Source: JALZKA01 sp963717635
GTDB taxonomy: Bacteria; Actinomycetota; Thermoleophilia; Solirubrobacterales; 70-9
DNA: 64,000 nucleotides
NCBI GenBank assembly: GCA_963717635.1
Contig: OY970347.1
Location: 372,001-436,000 of the forward strand
Reading direction: 5' to 3'
The position numbers were made by a program, and so were the translations under genes. This document shows positions 35,885-44,509 of the stretch, one piece after another; the first letter of the stretch is position 1; every line of letters begins with the position of its first letter. The notes below the pieces were generated by a model. That model saw only the letters and a list, made by a program, of their open reading frames with translations. It was not told the DNA's origin and searched no databases.

Positions 35885-35936
35885 CGGTGCGATCATTCGT
35901 AGTACCAAATGTTCGAACTAGCGAACGAGGTATCCG

Positions 35937-36452
35937 ATGAGCGACGAGACCGACGTGACCCCTGAGACGACCGAGAAGGCGACCTTCGGCGCCGGCTGCT
36001 TCTGGCAGGTGGAGGAGGAGTTCCGCAAGCTTGATGGCGTGATCGACACGGCCGTCGGCTACGAGGGCGGGCACCTCGACAACCCGACCTACGAGCAGGT
36101 CTGCCGCGGCGACACCGGGCACGTCGAGGTTGCCCAGATCGAGTTCGACCCGCAGAAGATCTCCTACGACGAGATCGTCGCGAAGTACTTCGTGATCCAT
36201 GACCCGACTCAGATGAACCGCCAGGGCCCGGACGTCGGCTTCCAGTACCGGTCGGTGATCTTCGCCCACTCCGATGAGCAGGCCGAGATCGCCCGCAAGG
36301 CGATCGAGCGCGCCCAGCAGAGCCATCGCGACCCGGTTGTGACCACGATCGAGTCCGCAGCGCCGTTCTGGCGCGCCGAGGAGTACCACCAGTGCTATCT
36401 GCAAAAGCGCACCGAGAGCCCGGGACTCCTGTCGTCGCTGCTCGGGCGCTGA
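35937..36452 (+). CDS. msrA: peptide methionine-S-sulfoxide reductase MsrA
   Basis: A 171-residue repair enzyme for oxidised methionine. FGAGCFWQVEEEFRKLDG has the catalytic Cys in GCFW, followed by GVIDTAVGYEGGHLDNPTYE and YFVIHDPTQMNRQG. No C-terminal resolving Cys pair is evident beyond QCYLQ, so recycling may use that Cys and thioredoxin. GAGG precedes the ATG by about seven bases. GTTCG-N6-CGAAC lies just upstream (35911-35926). The end overlaps the SSI-like gene by 61 bases. Confidence 0.95.
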   Translation: MSDETDVTPETTEKATFGAGCFWQVEEEFRKLDGVIDTAVGYEGGHLDNPTYEQVCRGDTGHVEVAQIEFDPQKISYDEIVAKYFVIHDPTQMNRQGPDVGFQYRSVIFAHSDEQAEIARKAIERAQQSHRDPVVTTIESAAPFWRAEEYHQCYLQKRTESPGLLSSLLGR

Positions 36453-36868
36453 CGCTGGCGGCGGGTCTGGCGCTGGCGCTCGCCGTCGCCGGCTGCGGCG
36501 ACGAGGATGACGACGGCGCATCCGATGCGCCCGCGGGCGGCACCGAGCTCACGCTCACGCTGGACGTCGATGGGCCGGGCGGCGAGGAGCCGCGAACCGA
36601 GCAGGTTTCATGCGAGCCGCGAGTGGACGGCTCGCCCTGCGCCCGGCTGGCCGGGACCGACCTCGCTCCGCTCGACCCGGCCACGCCCTGCACGGAGATC
36701 TACGGCGGGCCGGACGAGGTGACGGTTGAGGGCACGATCGCGGGCGAGGAGGTCAGCGCAACCCTGACCCGCGCGAACGGCTGCGAGATCGAGCGGTTCG
36801 ACAGCCTGGCTCCCGTGCTGAAGGAGACGTTTCCGGGCTACGAGCCGGGGGCCTCGCTCGGGGCCTGA
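36392..36868 (+). CDS. SSI-like (subtilisin-inhibitor-fold) lipoprotein
   Basis: A 158-residue protein read from GTG 36392, inside the end of msrA; no later start leaves an intact signal. The signal segment ALTLAAGLALALAVAGC ends in a lipobox AGC, followed by an acidic linker (GDEDDDGASD). The mature domain ends CTEIYGGPDEVTVEGTIAGE and ATLTRANGCEIERFD, the two-disulfide pattern of Streptomyces subtilisin inhibitor proteins. It would be an outer-face anchored protease inhibitor. It abuts the convergent dehydrogenase with no gap. Confidence 0.75.
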   Translation: MLSAKAHREPGTPVVAARALTLAAGLALALAVAGCGDEDDDGASDAPAGGTELTLTLDVDGPGGEEPRTEQVSCEPRVDGSPCARLAGTDLAPLDPATPCTEIYGGPDEVTVEGTIAGEEVSATLTRANGCEIERFDSLAPVLKETFPGYEPGASLGA

Positions 36869-38335
36869 CTACAGGTTCACCGCGACGTACTTCGTCTCGA
36901 GGAACTCGTGGATGCCCTCGTTGCCGCCCTCGCGGCCGACGCCCGACTGCTTGACGCCGCCGAACGGGGCGCCGGCGTTCGAGACCATGCCCTGGTTGAG
37001 GCCGATCATCCCGGTCTCGAGGCCTTCGCAGACCCGAAACGCCCGTTTCAGGTCACTGGTGAAGACATAGGCGACGAGCCCGAACTCGGTGTCGTTGGCG
37101 GCGGCGATCGCGTCCTCCTCGGAGTCGAACGACGCCACCGGCGCGACCGGGCCGAAGATTTCCTCGCGCAGCACGCGCGCGTCGTCCGAGACGTTGCCGA
37201 GCACCGTCGGCTCGTAGAAGTAGCCGGCGCCGTCGCGCTTGCCGCCGCCCACGACACACGTGGCTCCCTTCTCAAGCGCGTCGTCCACCAGCTCCGCGAC
37301 CTTGCCCTGCTGGTCGGCGTCGATCAGCGGCCCGACCTCGACACCGTCCTCGGTGCCGCGGCCGACCTTCATCGCCCCCATCCGCTCGCCAAGGCGGGTC
37401 GCGAACTCGTCGGCGGCGCTCTCGGCGACGTGGAAGCGGTTGGCGGACGTGCAGGCCTCGCCGACGTTTCGCATCTTGGCGATCATCGCTCCGTCGACAG
37501 CGGCGTCGAGGTCGGCGTCCTCGAAGATCAAAAACGGCGCGTTGCCGCCCAGCTCCATCGAGACCTTGAGCACGTTCTCGGCGGCCTGAGCGATCAGCTT
37601 GCGGCCGACCTCGGTTGAGCCGGTGAAGCTCAGCTTGCGCAGCCTGGGGTCGGCGATGATCGGCTCCGAGACGCCGGACGAGGACGAGCTGGTGATCACG
37701 TTGAGGACGCCGGGTGGGAGCCCACAGTCCTCCAGCAGCTTCGCCAGCGCCAGCATCGAGAGCGGCGTCTGCTGCGCGGGCTTGACGACCATCGTGCAGC
37801 CGGCGGCGATCGCCGGCCCGATCTTGCGAGTCCCCATCGCGTTCGGAAAGTTCCAGGGGGTGATGAAGTAGCAGGGGCCGATCGGCTGACGCATCACCAG
37901 CACCCGGCTCTGGGCGTTGCCGGCGACCTTGAAGTAGCCGTCGATCCGCAGCGCCTCGCCGGAGAACCAGCGGAAGAACTCGGCCGCGTACGCAAGCTCG
38001 GCCTTGGACTCGGCGACCGCCTTGCCCATCTCGAGCGTCATCAGCACCGCCAGCTCGTCGGCGCGCTCGCCGAGCTTGACGAAGGCTCGGTGGAGGATCT
38101 CCGACCGCTCGTTAGGCGGTGTCGCGGCCCACTCCGCCTGGGCGGTGCAGGCAGCGTCCAGCGCGGCCTTGGCGTCGTCGGGGGTGGCGTCGGCGACCTC
38201 GCAGAACGGCTCACCGGTGGCGGGATCCTCGACGGCCAGCGTTGCGCCGCCCGACGCATCCCGCCACTCACCCCCGATCAGGAGCTGCTTGGGGGCCGCT
38301 TCCACAACCCGTTGCTCGTCGCCGGCGATGCTCAT
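36869..38335 (-). CDS. gabD: succinate-semialdehyde dehydrogenase-type ALDH
   Basis: A 488-residue NAD(P)-dependent aldehyde dehydrogenase. ITPWNFPNAMGTRKIGPA is the coenzyme pocket, SFTGSTEVGRKL the nucleotide loop, MELGGNAPFLIFED carries the general-base Glu, and NVGEACTSANRFHV the nucleophile Cys with the SSADH-type flanks (EACTSANR versus GQVC). FGGVKQSGVGREGG closes. Probable reaction: succinate semialdehyde to succinate, feeding the TCA cycle. Start at ATG 38335. Confidence 0.9.
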   Translation of the reverse strand: MSIAGDEQRVVEAAPKQLLIGGEWRDASGGATLAVEDPATGEPFCEVADATPDDAKAALDAACTAQAEWAATPPNERSEILHRAFVKLGERADELAVLMTLEMGKAVAESKAELAYAAEFFRWFSGEALRIDGYFKVAGNAQSRVLVMRQPIGPCYFITPWNFPNAMGTRKIGPAIAAGCTMVVKPAQQTPLSMLALAKLLEDCGLPPGVLNVITSSSSSGVSEPIIADPRLRKLSFTGSTEVGRKLIAQAAENVLKVSMELGGNAPFLIFEDADLDAAVDGAMIAKMRNVGEACTSANRFHVAESAADEFATRLGERMGAMKVGRGTEDGVEVGPLIDADQQGKVAELVDDALEKGATCVVGGGKRDGAGYFYEPTVLGNVSDDARVLREEIFGPVAPVASFDSEEDAIAAANDTEFGLVAYVFTSDLKRAFRVCEGLETGMIGLNQGMVSNAGAPFGGVKQSGVGREGGNEGIHEFLETKYVAVNL

Positions 38336-38433
38336 CGGCCTAAGTCCTATCTGAAAGGTGTCTGCGGCTGCATGGCGAAACGCGACTTCCACCCCTCTAG
38401 CCTGTTGTCGGTGGGAGGGGGAGCCGAATCCGG

Positions 38434-39525
38434 ATGAAAGGACGCCTGCTCACAACCGTTGCGCTGGCCGCCGCTGCGGCCGCGCTTTCTGTGCCCGCAA
38501 GCTCCGCCGGACGCTGGGTCGTGCCCGGCAAGGGGTTCGGCCACGGCGTTGGCATGAGCCAGTACGGCGCCTTCGGGTTCGCCAAGAAGGGCCGTTCCTA
38601 TAAGGCCATCCTGCGCCACTACTACAAGGGCGTCGCGGTCGGCAAGGCCGAAACGCGCAGCGTCAGGGTCCTGCTTACAACCGGTCTCGGCTCGCTGCCG
38701 TTCACCAGGGCGCGCAGGGCCTGCGGCGAGAAGCTGAACCCGGGGCGCGACTACTCCTTCGGCCTGGCCGGCAGCAAGGTCGCGTTGAACCGCGCGAACG
38801 GTCGGCGGATCAGGCGCTGTGGCCAGGAGGGCCGGGCCGGGGGCGCTGCGGTGCGGTTCAGCGGCGTCGGCTCGTTCCGCGGCAGGTTGATCGCCCGCAA
38901 CGTCGGCGGCAGCCTCTACGCGATCAACAAGGTCTCGATGGAGGACTACGTCCAGGGCGTGATCCCGAACGAGGTGCCGACCTCGTGGCCGACGGCGGCG
39001 CTCCGAACGCAGGCGGTCGCAGCTCGCTCCTACGCGCTCGCCACGCGCCTGAACGGCGACGGCTACGACCTCTACGACGACACCCGCAGCCAGGTATATG
39101 GCGGCCGGTCGTCGGAGACGGCCGCGACGAACCGCGCCAGCAAGGCCACGGCAGGCGAGGTGATCAAGGCCGGAGGCGGCACCGCCACCGCGTTCTTCTT
39201 CTCCACCTCGGGCGGCCAGACCGAGAACTCCGAGTTCGTCTTCGCCGAGCCGCGCTCCTACCTGAAGGCGGTCAACGACCCGTTCGACAAGCGCTCGCCC
39301 GTCCACAGCTGGCGGCTGCGCCTCTCCAACTCGGAGATGAAGGCACGGCTTTCGGGTCTCTTCTCGGGGAACCTCAGGCGGATCTCGATCCTGAAGACGG
39401 GGCGCTCGCCGCGCATCGTCCGCGCCAAGGTGGTCGGCTCGCGGGGCTCGACCAACGTCTCCGGGGACACGCTGCGCTTCCGCCTGGGCCTTCGCAGCAC
39501 CTGGGCCAAGTTCAAGAAGCGCTAG
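38434..39525 (+). CDS. secreted SpoIID/LytB-domain protein
   Basis: A 363-residue exported protein with signal peptide (LLTTVALAAAAAALSVPASSA). GKGFGHGVGMSQYGAFGFAK is the SpoIID signature, which in other SpoIID proteins often lies near the end but here follows the signal directly. VSMEDYVQGVIPNEVPTSWP and ALRTQAVAARSYAL (with the conserved Glu) form the main domain, and FFSTSGGQTE the third motif. SpoIID enzymes are lytic transglycosylases acting on denuded peptidoglycan glycans. Presence without sporulation genes suggests a general cell-wall role. Confidence 0.9.
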   Translation: MKGRLLTTVALAAAAAALSVPASSAGRWVVPGKGFGHGVGMSQYGAFGFAKKGRSYKAILRHYYKGVAVGKAETRSVRVLLTTGLGSLPFTRARRACGEKLNPGRDYSFGLAGSKVALNRANGRRIRRCGQEGRAGGAAVRFSGVGSFRGRLIARNVGGSLYAINKVSMEDYVQGVIPNEVPTSWPTAALRTQAVAARSYALATRLNGDGYDLYDDTRSQVYGGRSSETAATNRASKATAGEVIKAGGGTATAFFFSTSGGQTENSEFVFAEPRSYLKAVNDPFDKRSPVHSWRLRLSNSEMKARLSGLFSGNLRRISILKTGRSPRIVRAKVVGSRGSTNVSGDTLRFRLGLRSTWAKFKKR

Positions 39526-39535
39526 CCGCTCGCCC

Positions 39536-39991
39536 CTAGTGATGCGCGTGGACCACGGCGTGGCCACGGCCGCGGGCGATCATCCACTTGTTGACCGGCA
39601 CCGTGACCACGAACGCGATCGCCAGGGCCAGCGCCAGGCTCCCCCAGAACAGGAAGTCGCCGAGGCCGGCTTCCATCGCGCCCGGGTACCAGAGCAGGAA
39701 GGCGTTGTCGACGACCTCCATCACGGCGATCGACACCGTGTCGGCGGCCAGCGCGATCGGGATCACGGTCGCCAGCGCCATTCCGCGCCGCAGCAGTGGC
39801 AGGCTGGTGAGTCCGTAGCCGAAGAGGAAGGCGAGCCCAACCGCGAGCGCAATCGTGCCGGCGTCGGACCAGCCCAGCGCGGTGCCGATAACCACACCCA
39901 GCACCTCGCCGATCGCGCAGCCTGTGAGGCAGTGGGCGGTCGCGACCGCGGCGGTCTGCCAGTCGGTTTCGCCTTCGGCGCAGTGCTCCAT
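39536..39991 (-). CDS. DUF4396 membrane protein, probably copper-linked
   Basis: A 151-residue membrane protein. AAVATAHCLTGCAIGEVLG has the HCxxGCxxGE pattern typical of DUF4396, followed by at least three more helices (GTIALAVGLAFLFGYGL, MALATVIPIALAADTVSIA, LFWGSLALALAIAFVVTV). It ends in a His-rich tail (GRGHAVVHAHH) that could bind metal. A CsoR-like palindrome lies 17 bases upstream. Those three facts suggest a role in copper or related metal handling; the family has no assigned function. Confidence 0.8.
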   Translation of the reverse strand: MEHCAEGETDWQTAAVATAHCLTGCAIGEVLGVVIGTALGWSDAGTIALAVGLAFLFGYGLTSLPLLRRGMALATVIPIALAADTVSIAVMEVVDNAFLLWYPGAMEAGLGDFLFWGSLALALAIAFVVTVPVNKWMIARGRGHAVVHAHH

Positions 39992-40007
39992 GCCGAGAGG
40001 CTAGCAG

Positions 40008-40024
40008 ATACCCCTAGGGGGTAT
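40008..40024. promoter_or_regulatory. CsoR/RcnR-type metal-responsive operator
   Basis: ATACCCCTAGGGGGTAT: seven-base arms ATACCCC and GGGGTAT around TAG, a perfect inverted repeat. It closely matches the TACCC-N-GGGTA type sites bound by copper-sensing CsoR repressors. It is immediately upstream of the DUF4396 start and overlaps the TAA of the upstream lipocalin-like gene. No csoR gene is in the window. Confidence 0.75.
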
Positions 40025-41013
40025 TAGCCGTCCTCAAACGGCTGCAGGGGCACCCCGTGCTCGAGGTCACGAGTGCCGAGCTCGTAGGCCGCGGCCCCGG
40101 CCACGTCCAGGTGGGCGTGGCGCTTGCCCGCCCGCTCCACCTTGAGCTCGATGTCGGCGATCGAGCAGTTCAGCGTGTTGTGCTCGGGCCCCTTGGGGTC
40201 GGCGTAAATCCAGGCGACGAAGTCCTTGGCCGGGGCGCTGACCCGGCCCTTCAAGTTGATGTCCTTGCCCGGGATCGTGAACTCGCAAGCGTCGGGCGAC
40301 TCGGAGATCTCGGTTCCGTACGTCCCGCGGAAGCCCCCGACGCGGTGCGGCTCGCCGTCGATCACGATGCACCCGTTGGCGACCCACGGCGTGGTCATCC
40401 CGGCGACCCTGATCCGGCCGGCCGCGATGTCCACGTAATCGCCCTCATTGCCGCCCAGGTCCGATGCCTGGATCCAGACCCACCGCTCGGCATGCTCGGC
40501 GCCCCAGTTGTGACCGATCATCCCCGGCCAGCCGGCGAGCTCGAACTCGTCGTCGCCCACCGTGACCGTGCCGGTGAACCTCGCGCTCGGATACGGGCTG
40601 AGGAACTTGGTCTTCGGCAGCTTCGCCCTGTACATGAACTCGTGCGGCAGGTGGTGCAGCGGTTCCGCCTCGTCGGTGAACCCCAGGTCCCACGCCGCCG
40701 ACAGCGAGTCGCTGACGGCGCTGCCATGTGCGCGGCCCGGCTCCAGGACCGCGCTGTCGACCTCGATGTAGGCGCCGGTCGGGAAGGTGAGCCCCTCTCG
40801 TCCGACGGTCTGCTTCGTTGCCCTCGGGCCCGGGGCGTCGGCGTCGAACCAGGTGAACCAGAGCGAAGCCGAGGAAGCCTCCCCAGGACGCTGGTGGATC
40901 GTGTGGCGGATCCAAACGGCCCGGCCGCCGCCGGGCTGGGCTGCCTTGATGTAGAAGCTCTCGTAGTGCCCAGCCTTCGCCGGCACCCCCGGGAACCGTG
41001 CCTCAGTCCTCAT
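40024..41013 (-). CDS. AttH/CrtC-like lipocalin protein
   Basis: A 329-residue protein resembling the CrtC/AttH lipocalin pair of domains (carotenoid 1,2-hydratase and related). It begins GHYESFYIKAAQPGGGRAVW and has the signature MIGHNWGAEHAERWVWIQ in the middle. The second domain contains FVAWIYADPKGPEHNTLNCS. The enzyme activity is unproven; lipid or terpenoid binding is the family expectation. It is co-directional with DUF4396 (32 bases between), with TTACC-N5-GGTAA in front of it. Confidence 0.6.
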   Translation of the reverse strand: MRTEARFPGVPAKAGHYESFYIKAAQPGGGRAVWIRHTIHQRPGEASSASLWFTWFDADAPGPRATKQTVGREGLTFPTGAYIEVDSAVLEPGRAHGSAVSDSLSAAWDLGFTDEAEPLHHLPHEFMYRAKLPKTKFLSPYPSARFTGTVTVGDDEFELAGWPGMIGHNWGAEHAERWVWIQASDLGGNEGDYVDIAAGRIRVAGMTTPWVANGCIVIDGEPHRVGGFRGTYGTEISESPDACEFTIPGKDINLKGRVSAPAKDFVAWIYADPKGPEHNTLNCSIADIELKVERAGKRHAHLDVAGAAAYELGTRDLEHGVPLQPFEDG

Positions 41014-41043
41014 CGGTGAGCGACGAATGTCGCGAAAGCAGGT

Positions 41044-41058
41044 TTACCCCCCTGGTAA
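41044..41058. promoter_or_regulatory. second candidate metal-type inverted repeat
   Basis: TTACC and GGTAA flank five bases in TTACCCCCCTGGTAA. It sits in the divergent space between the lipocalin-like and transglycosylase genes and resembles, less perfectly, the operator at 40008-40024. It could bring the lipocalin gene under the same regulator. Confidence 0.4.
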
Positions 41059-41094
41059 GGGCTAGAGATCACCGGCGGCAACCTAACATCACTT

Positions 41095-42594
41095 GTGGTG
41101 AGCCGTGAACCCGTTAGGGCGGCCCTGATCACCCTGGCCATGGTCGCGGCCGCCGCCGCGATCGCTGCGCTGGTCCTGGCGCTCGGCCTCGGTGACTCGG
41201 ACCCCCCGGAAGTGAAGGTGGATCGCATCGTGGATGCGGCGCGCTCCGGTGGCGGCGATGGGTCCCAGGACCCGCTGGCCTGGTCGCCGTCGCGCAGCGA
41301 CGAGTTCGCCGAGCGGGCGACGCTCGGGACGTCCCACGTGCTCTACGCGAAGAGCCCGGGCGGCGTCGTACTGGCCGCCGAGCGGACCGCCGAATGGCGC
41401 GACGAGATCGAGGAGGCGACCGCGGGCAGCGCGGTCGACCCCTCGACGCTCGAAGCGATGGTCTTCCTCGAAAGCGCCGGTCGCCCGACCGTGATGGCTG
41501 ACGGGACCCCGCGCTCGGCCACCGGGCTCGCCCAGATCATCCCGTCCACCGCGACGGACCTGCTCGGCATGCGCGTCGACCTCGAGCGCAGCGTGGCACT
41601 CAGCCGCCAGATCGCGAGGGCCGCCGAACGGGGCAAGCCCGAGCTGGCGATCAAGCTGGTCCGCGAGCGCGCGGAGATTGACGAGCGCTTCGACCCGCGT
41701 CGCGCTCTGGCCGGCGCGGTCCGCTATCTGCAGATCGCCGGCCAGCGGTTCGGCTCCGCGCAGCTCGCGGTTGTCTCCTACCACATGGGGATCGGGAACC
41801 TGGAGGGCGTGATCGAGGCCTATTCGGGCGAGGATGTTGGCGCCGGCGGCGCCGCAGCGCTCGTCGACGACCTCGGCCTCGACTACCCGCGGCTGTTCTT
41901 CGACTCGTCGCCGCAGAGCCATCCGGAGAGCTGGAAGCTCCTCTCCGGGTTCGGCGACGACTCATCGCTCTACTACTGGCGGATCCGGGCCTCCGAGGAC
42001 GTGATGCGGCGCTGGCGCGACGACCCCGATGCGCTGGACGAGCGCGGCGACCTGATCACCCAGAAGGCGACGCTCGAGGAGCTCTACCACCCGGAGGAGG
42101 ACACGGACTCATTCGACGCGCCCGACGACGTACTCGACGCTCGGGCCGACGGCGATCTGGTGGCGATCCCGGCCGACCCCTCACTGGGCTTCCGGGTCAC
42201 TCCCCAGGCGGGCGAGCTGGCCGACGATCTCGGCGCCGACCCCGAGCTCTACCGCGCGCTTCGCCCCGAGGCGCTTGCCGCCCTGATCTACCTGGCGACC
42301 AAGGTCAAGTCGATCTCCGGCGAGCGGCAGCCGCTGCAGCTGACCAGTGCGACCCGGGACCGCGAATACCAGGACCTGCTGACCGGGGTCAACCCGGAGG
42401 CGACCCAGGAGTATTCGCTGCACACGACCGGTTGGTCGTTCGACATCCGCCGCCGCTACGCGTCCGATCGGCAGGCCTCGGCGTTCCAGTTCGAGCTCGA
42501 CCGCCTTCGCGCTCAAGCGATCCTCGACTACGCGGTGGAGCCCGCAGCGATCCACGTCACCGTGAGCGAACTCGGGCGACAGCTCACCGGCTAG
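41095..42594 (+). CDS. lytic transglycosylase with C-terminal DUF5715-like domain
   Basis: A 499-residue membrane-anchored protein: one N-terminal helix (residues 8-32), then an SLT-type transglycosylase domain with the catalytic Glu in AMVFLESAGRPTVM and TGLAQIIPSTATDLLG, and SYHMGIGN later. The C-terminal 130 residues (LTSATRDREYQDLLTG, YSLHTTGWSFDIRRRYAS) look like a DUF5715/M15-like D,D-carboxypeptidase-related domain with His and Asp in metal-ligand positions. Peptidoglycan remodelling at the outer face is likely. Two GTG codons (41095, 41098) can serve as the start. Confidence 0.88.
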   Translation: MVSREPVRAALITLAMVAAAAAIAALVLALGLGDSDPPEVKVDRIVDAARSGGGDGSQDPLAWSPSRSDEFAERATLGTSHVLYAKSPGGVVLAAERTAEWRDEIEEATAGSAVDPSTLEAMVFLESAGRPTVMADGTPRSATGLAQIIPSTATDLLGMRVDLERSVALSRQIARAAERGKPELAIKLVRERAEIDERFDPRRALAGAVRYLQIAGQRFGSAQLAVVSYHMGIGNLEGVIEAYSGEDVGAGGAAALVDDLGLDYPRLFFDSSPQSHPESWKLLSGFGDDSSLYYWRIRASEDVMRRWRDDPDALDERGDLITQKATLEELYHPEEDTDSFDAPDDVLDARADGDLVAIPADPSLGFRVTPQAGELADDLGADPELYRALRPEALAALIYLATKVKSISGERQPLQLTSATRDREYQDLLTGVNPEATQEYSLHTTGWSFDIRRRYASDRQASAFQFELDRLRAQAILDYAVEPAAIHVTVSELGRQLTG

Positions 42595-42612
42595 CCGGCC
42601 CCGTCGCGGGTT

Positions 42613-43689
42613 CTAGACCTTGACCGTCATCACGTCGCCGTCTCGCATCGCGTAGTCGCGGCCCTCGAGGCGAAGCCTGCCGCGGTCGCGAGCTCCCGCG
42701 TAGCCGCCGGCGCCGACGAGGTCGTCCCAGGCGACGACCTCCGCACGGATGAAGCCGGCCTGGATGTCGCCGTGGATCTTGCCCGCGGCCTCCCAGGCGG
42801 TCGAGCCGCGCCGCACGTTGCGCGCCATAGCCTCGTTGTCCTCCCCAGCCGTGAAGAAGGTGATCAGGTCGAGGAGCGAGAAGGCGGCATGGATCACCCG
42901 GGTCAACCCGGACTCGGAGATGCCCAGCTCGCCGCGCAGCTCGGCCGCCTCTTCCGGATCGTCGATCTCGGCCAGCTCGGACTCGATCCGGGCGCTGACC
43001 GCCACGGCGCTGGCGCCGGCGCCGCGCGCGTGCTCGGCCACGGCCCCGGGCACGTCGTCCGAGCCCTCGTCGACGTTGGCCACGTAGAGGATCGGCCTCG
43101 ACGTCAGCGCCTGCAGGAGGCGGGGGGCGTCGGGTGCCTCGTCGGGAACCGGAACCTCGCGGACCGGGCGCCCGTCCTCGAGTCCGGCCACCACGGCCTC
43201 GAGCCAATCGCGCTCGGCGACCACGGCCTTGTCGAGCGCCCGTGCCTGCTTGGTCACCCGCTCGAGCCTGCGGGTCGCCTGTTCGAGATCGGCCGCGAAC
43301 AGCTCGAGCTCGATCAACTCGATGTCATCGCCCGGGTCGATCCGGCCCTCCGGGTGCGGCACCCCGCCCGTCGCATGGGCGCGAACGACGTGACAGATCG
43401 CGTCCGTCTCGCGGATTGCCGCGAGAAAGCGGTTGCCGAGCCCCTCACCCTCGGACGCCCCGCGGACCAGCCCCGCGATGTCGTGAAATTCGATCGTCTC
43501 CAGCAAAACCTCCGAGGAGCCCACCGTCTGGGCGACGCGCTCGAGGCGCTCGTCCGGGACCGGGACTACAGCGACGTTAGGGTCGATCGTGGTGAACGGG
43601 TAGTCCCCGGTCTCGGCCCCGCCCCGGGTGAGTGCGTTGAACAGGGTGGACTTCCCCGCGTTGGGAAGCCCGACGATCCCGATCTTCAC
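42613..43689 (-). CDS. ychF: YchF/OLA1-type ATPase
   Basis: A 358-residue Obg-like P-loop ATPase. G1 is IGIVGLPNAGKSTLFNAL, then DYPFTTIDPNVAVV and FHDIAGLVRGASEGEGLG (G3). The ATP-specific NxxE-type G4 equivalent lies in LYVANVDEGSD. A central coiled coil and the C-terminal TGS domain (GDIQAGFIRAEVVAWDDL) complete the fold. It binds ribosomes and responds to redox stress in other bacteria. It is last in a minus-strand run that begins with the lipid-phosphate genes, 59 bases after PAP2. Confidence 0.96.
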   Translation of the reverse strand: MKIGIVGLPNAGKSTLFNALTRGGAETGDYPFTTIDPNVAVVPVPDERLERVAQTVGSSEVLLETIEFHDIAGLVRGASEGEGLGNRFLAAIRETDAICHVVRAHATGGVPHPEGRIDPGDDIELIELELFAADLEQATRRLERVTKQARALDKAVVAERDWLEAVVAGLEDGRPVREVPVPDEAPDAPRLLQALTSRPILYVANVDEGSDDVPGAVAEHARGAGASAVAVSARIESELAEIDDPEEAAELRGELGISESGLTRVIHAAFSLLDLITFFTAGEDNEAMARNVRRGSTAWEAAGKIHGDIQAGFIRAEVVAWDDLVGAGGYAGARDRGRLRLEGRDYAMRDGDVMTVKV

Positions 43690-43748
43690 TGGCGGTCTGC
43701 GAGCGCGTCTGGCAACGTCCTCCGGGAATCGCCTTGGTCATGCACGAT

Positions 43749-44498
43749 CTAGTGCGCTCCCTTCGGCGATTCCCCTGCGTCCTCGCCAGCCCCGCTCGCA
43801 GCCGCGCCAGCAGGCGCGGCGGCGTGCTCGCCCGCCCGGTCGGCGACGAAGTCGAGCATCCGCTCCTCCAGGGTGCGTTCGCCGACGCTCGGTACGAGCC
43901 CACCGATGAGAGTGCCGAAGGCGGCGCCCGCCAGGACGTCGGAGGGGTAGTGCATGCCGAGATACGGGCGGCTCGCGCAGATCGCCACCGCGAGCGTGTA
44001 GAGCGGCAGGCGTGTTCGTGGCTCGACCCGCCCGAACGCGGTCGCCGCGGCCAGCGATGACGTCGCGTGGGCCGATGGGAAGGACAGCTTCGAGGGCGCC
44101 CGCGCCAGCGGCGGGTGATCCTCGATCAGCGGTCGCTCACGTCCGATCGCGACCTTGACGGCGTAGTTCAGAGCCACCGCAGCCGGGCCCACGCCTGCGG
44201 CGACCAGCCACCGGGGTCGCCGGGTCCCGTCGGTGGCGGCCCCCACCAGACCAACGCAGATCCAGACCGCCGAGTACTCACCAACGGTGCCGAGGGTCCT
44301 GAAGACGGCCTCGCTCGCGGGGTCATGCGGAGCTCTGGTCCGCAGGAAGCGGAGGACGGCCTGGTCGGCCGCGCCCAGGGCCCCCAGGAGGCCGGGACGG
44401 CGCTTGGGTGCACGGCGCGTGCGCAGCGCTGCCGGCAGCCGCAGGCCGCGCTCCCTTTGCTTCGGCTTCAAACCCGGGAATACCACGGCGGCGAGCAT
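43749..44498 (-). CDS. PAP2-family lipid phosphatase
   Basis: A 249-residue membrane phosphatase. All three PAP2 motifs are intact: KVAIGRERP, SFPSAHATSS (catalytic His) and SRPYLGMHYPSD. About five hydrophobic segments surround them, with a basic N-terminus and an Ala/Gly/Glu-rich tail. Likely substrates are phosphatidic acid, undecaprenyl or diacylglycerol pyrophosphate. It lies 11 bases after the PLD gene and next to the DAG-kinase-like gene, so the cluster may cycle phosphatidate, diacylglycerol and cardiolipin precursors. Confidence 0.92.
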   Translation of the reverse strand: MLAAVVFPGLKPKQRERGLRLPAALRTRRAPKRRPGLLGALGAADQAVLRFLRTRAPHDPASEAVFRTLGTVGEYSAVWICVGLVGAATDGTRRPRWLVAAGVGPAAVALNYAVKVAIGRERPLIEDHPPLARAPSKLSFPSAHATSSLAAATAFGRVEPRTRLPLYTLAVAICASRPYLGMHYPSDVLAGAAFGTLIGGLVPSVGERTLEERMLDFVADRAGEHAAAPAGAAASGAGEDAGESPKGAH

Positions 44499-44509
44499 AC
44501 GCGGAGGGC

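Noticed and set aside
35911..35926. LexA/SOS box upstream of msrA
   Set aside because: The actinobacterial LexA box is GAAC-N4-GTTC; this site reads GTTCG-N6-CGAAC, the opposite orientation, so it does not fit.
35778..36693. Minus-strand frames opposite msrA and the SSI-like gene
   Set aside because: No conserved motif, while msrA on the plus strand has the full GCFW signature.
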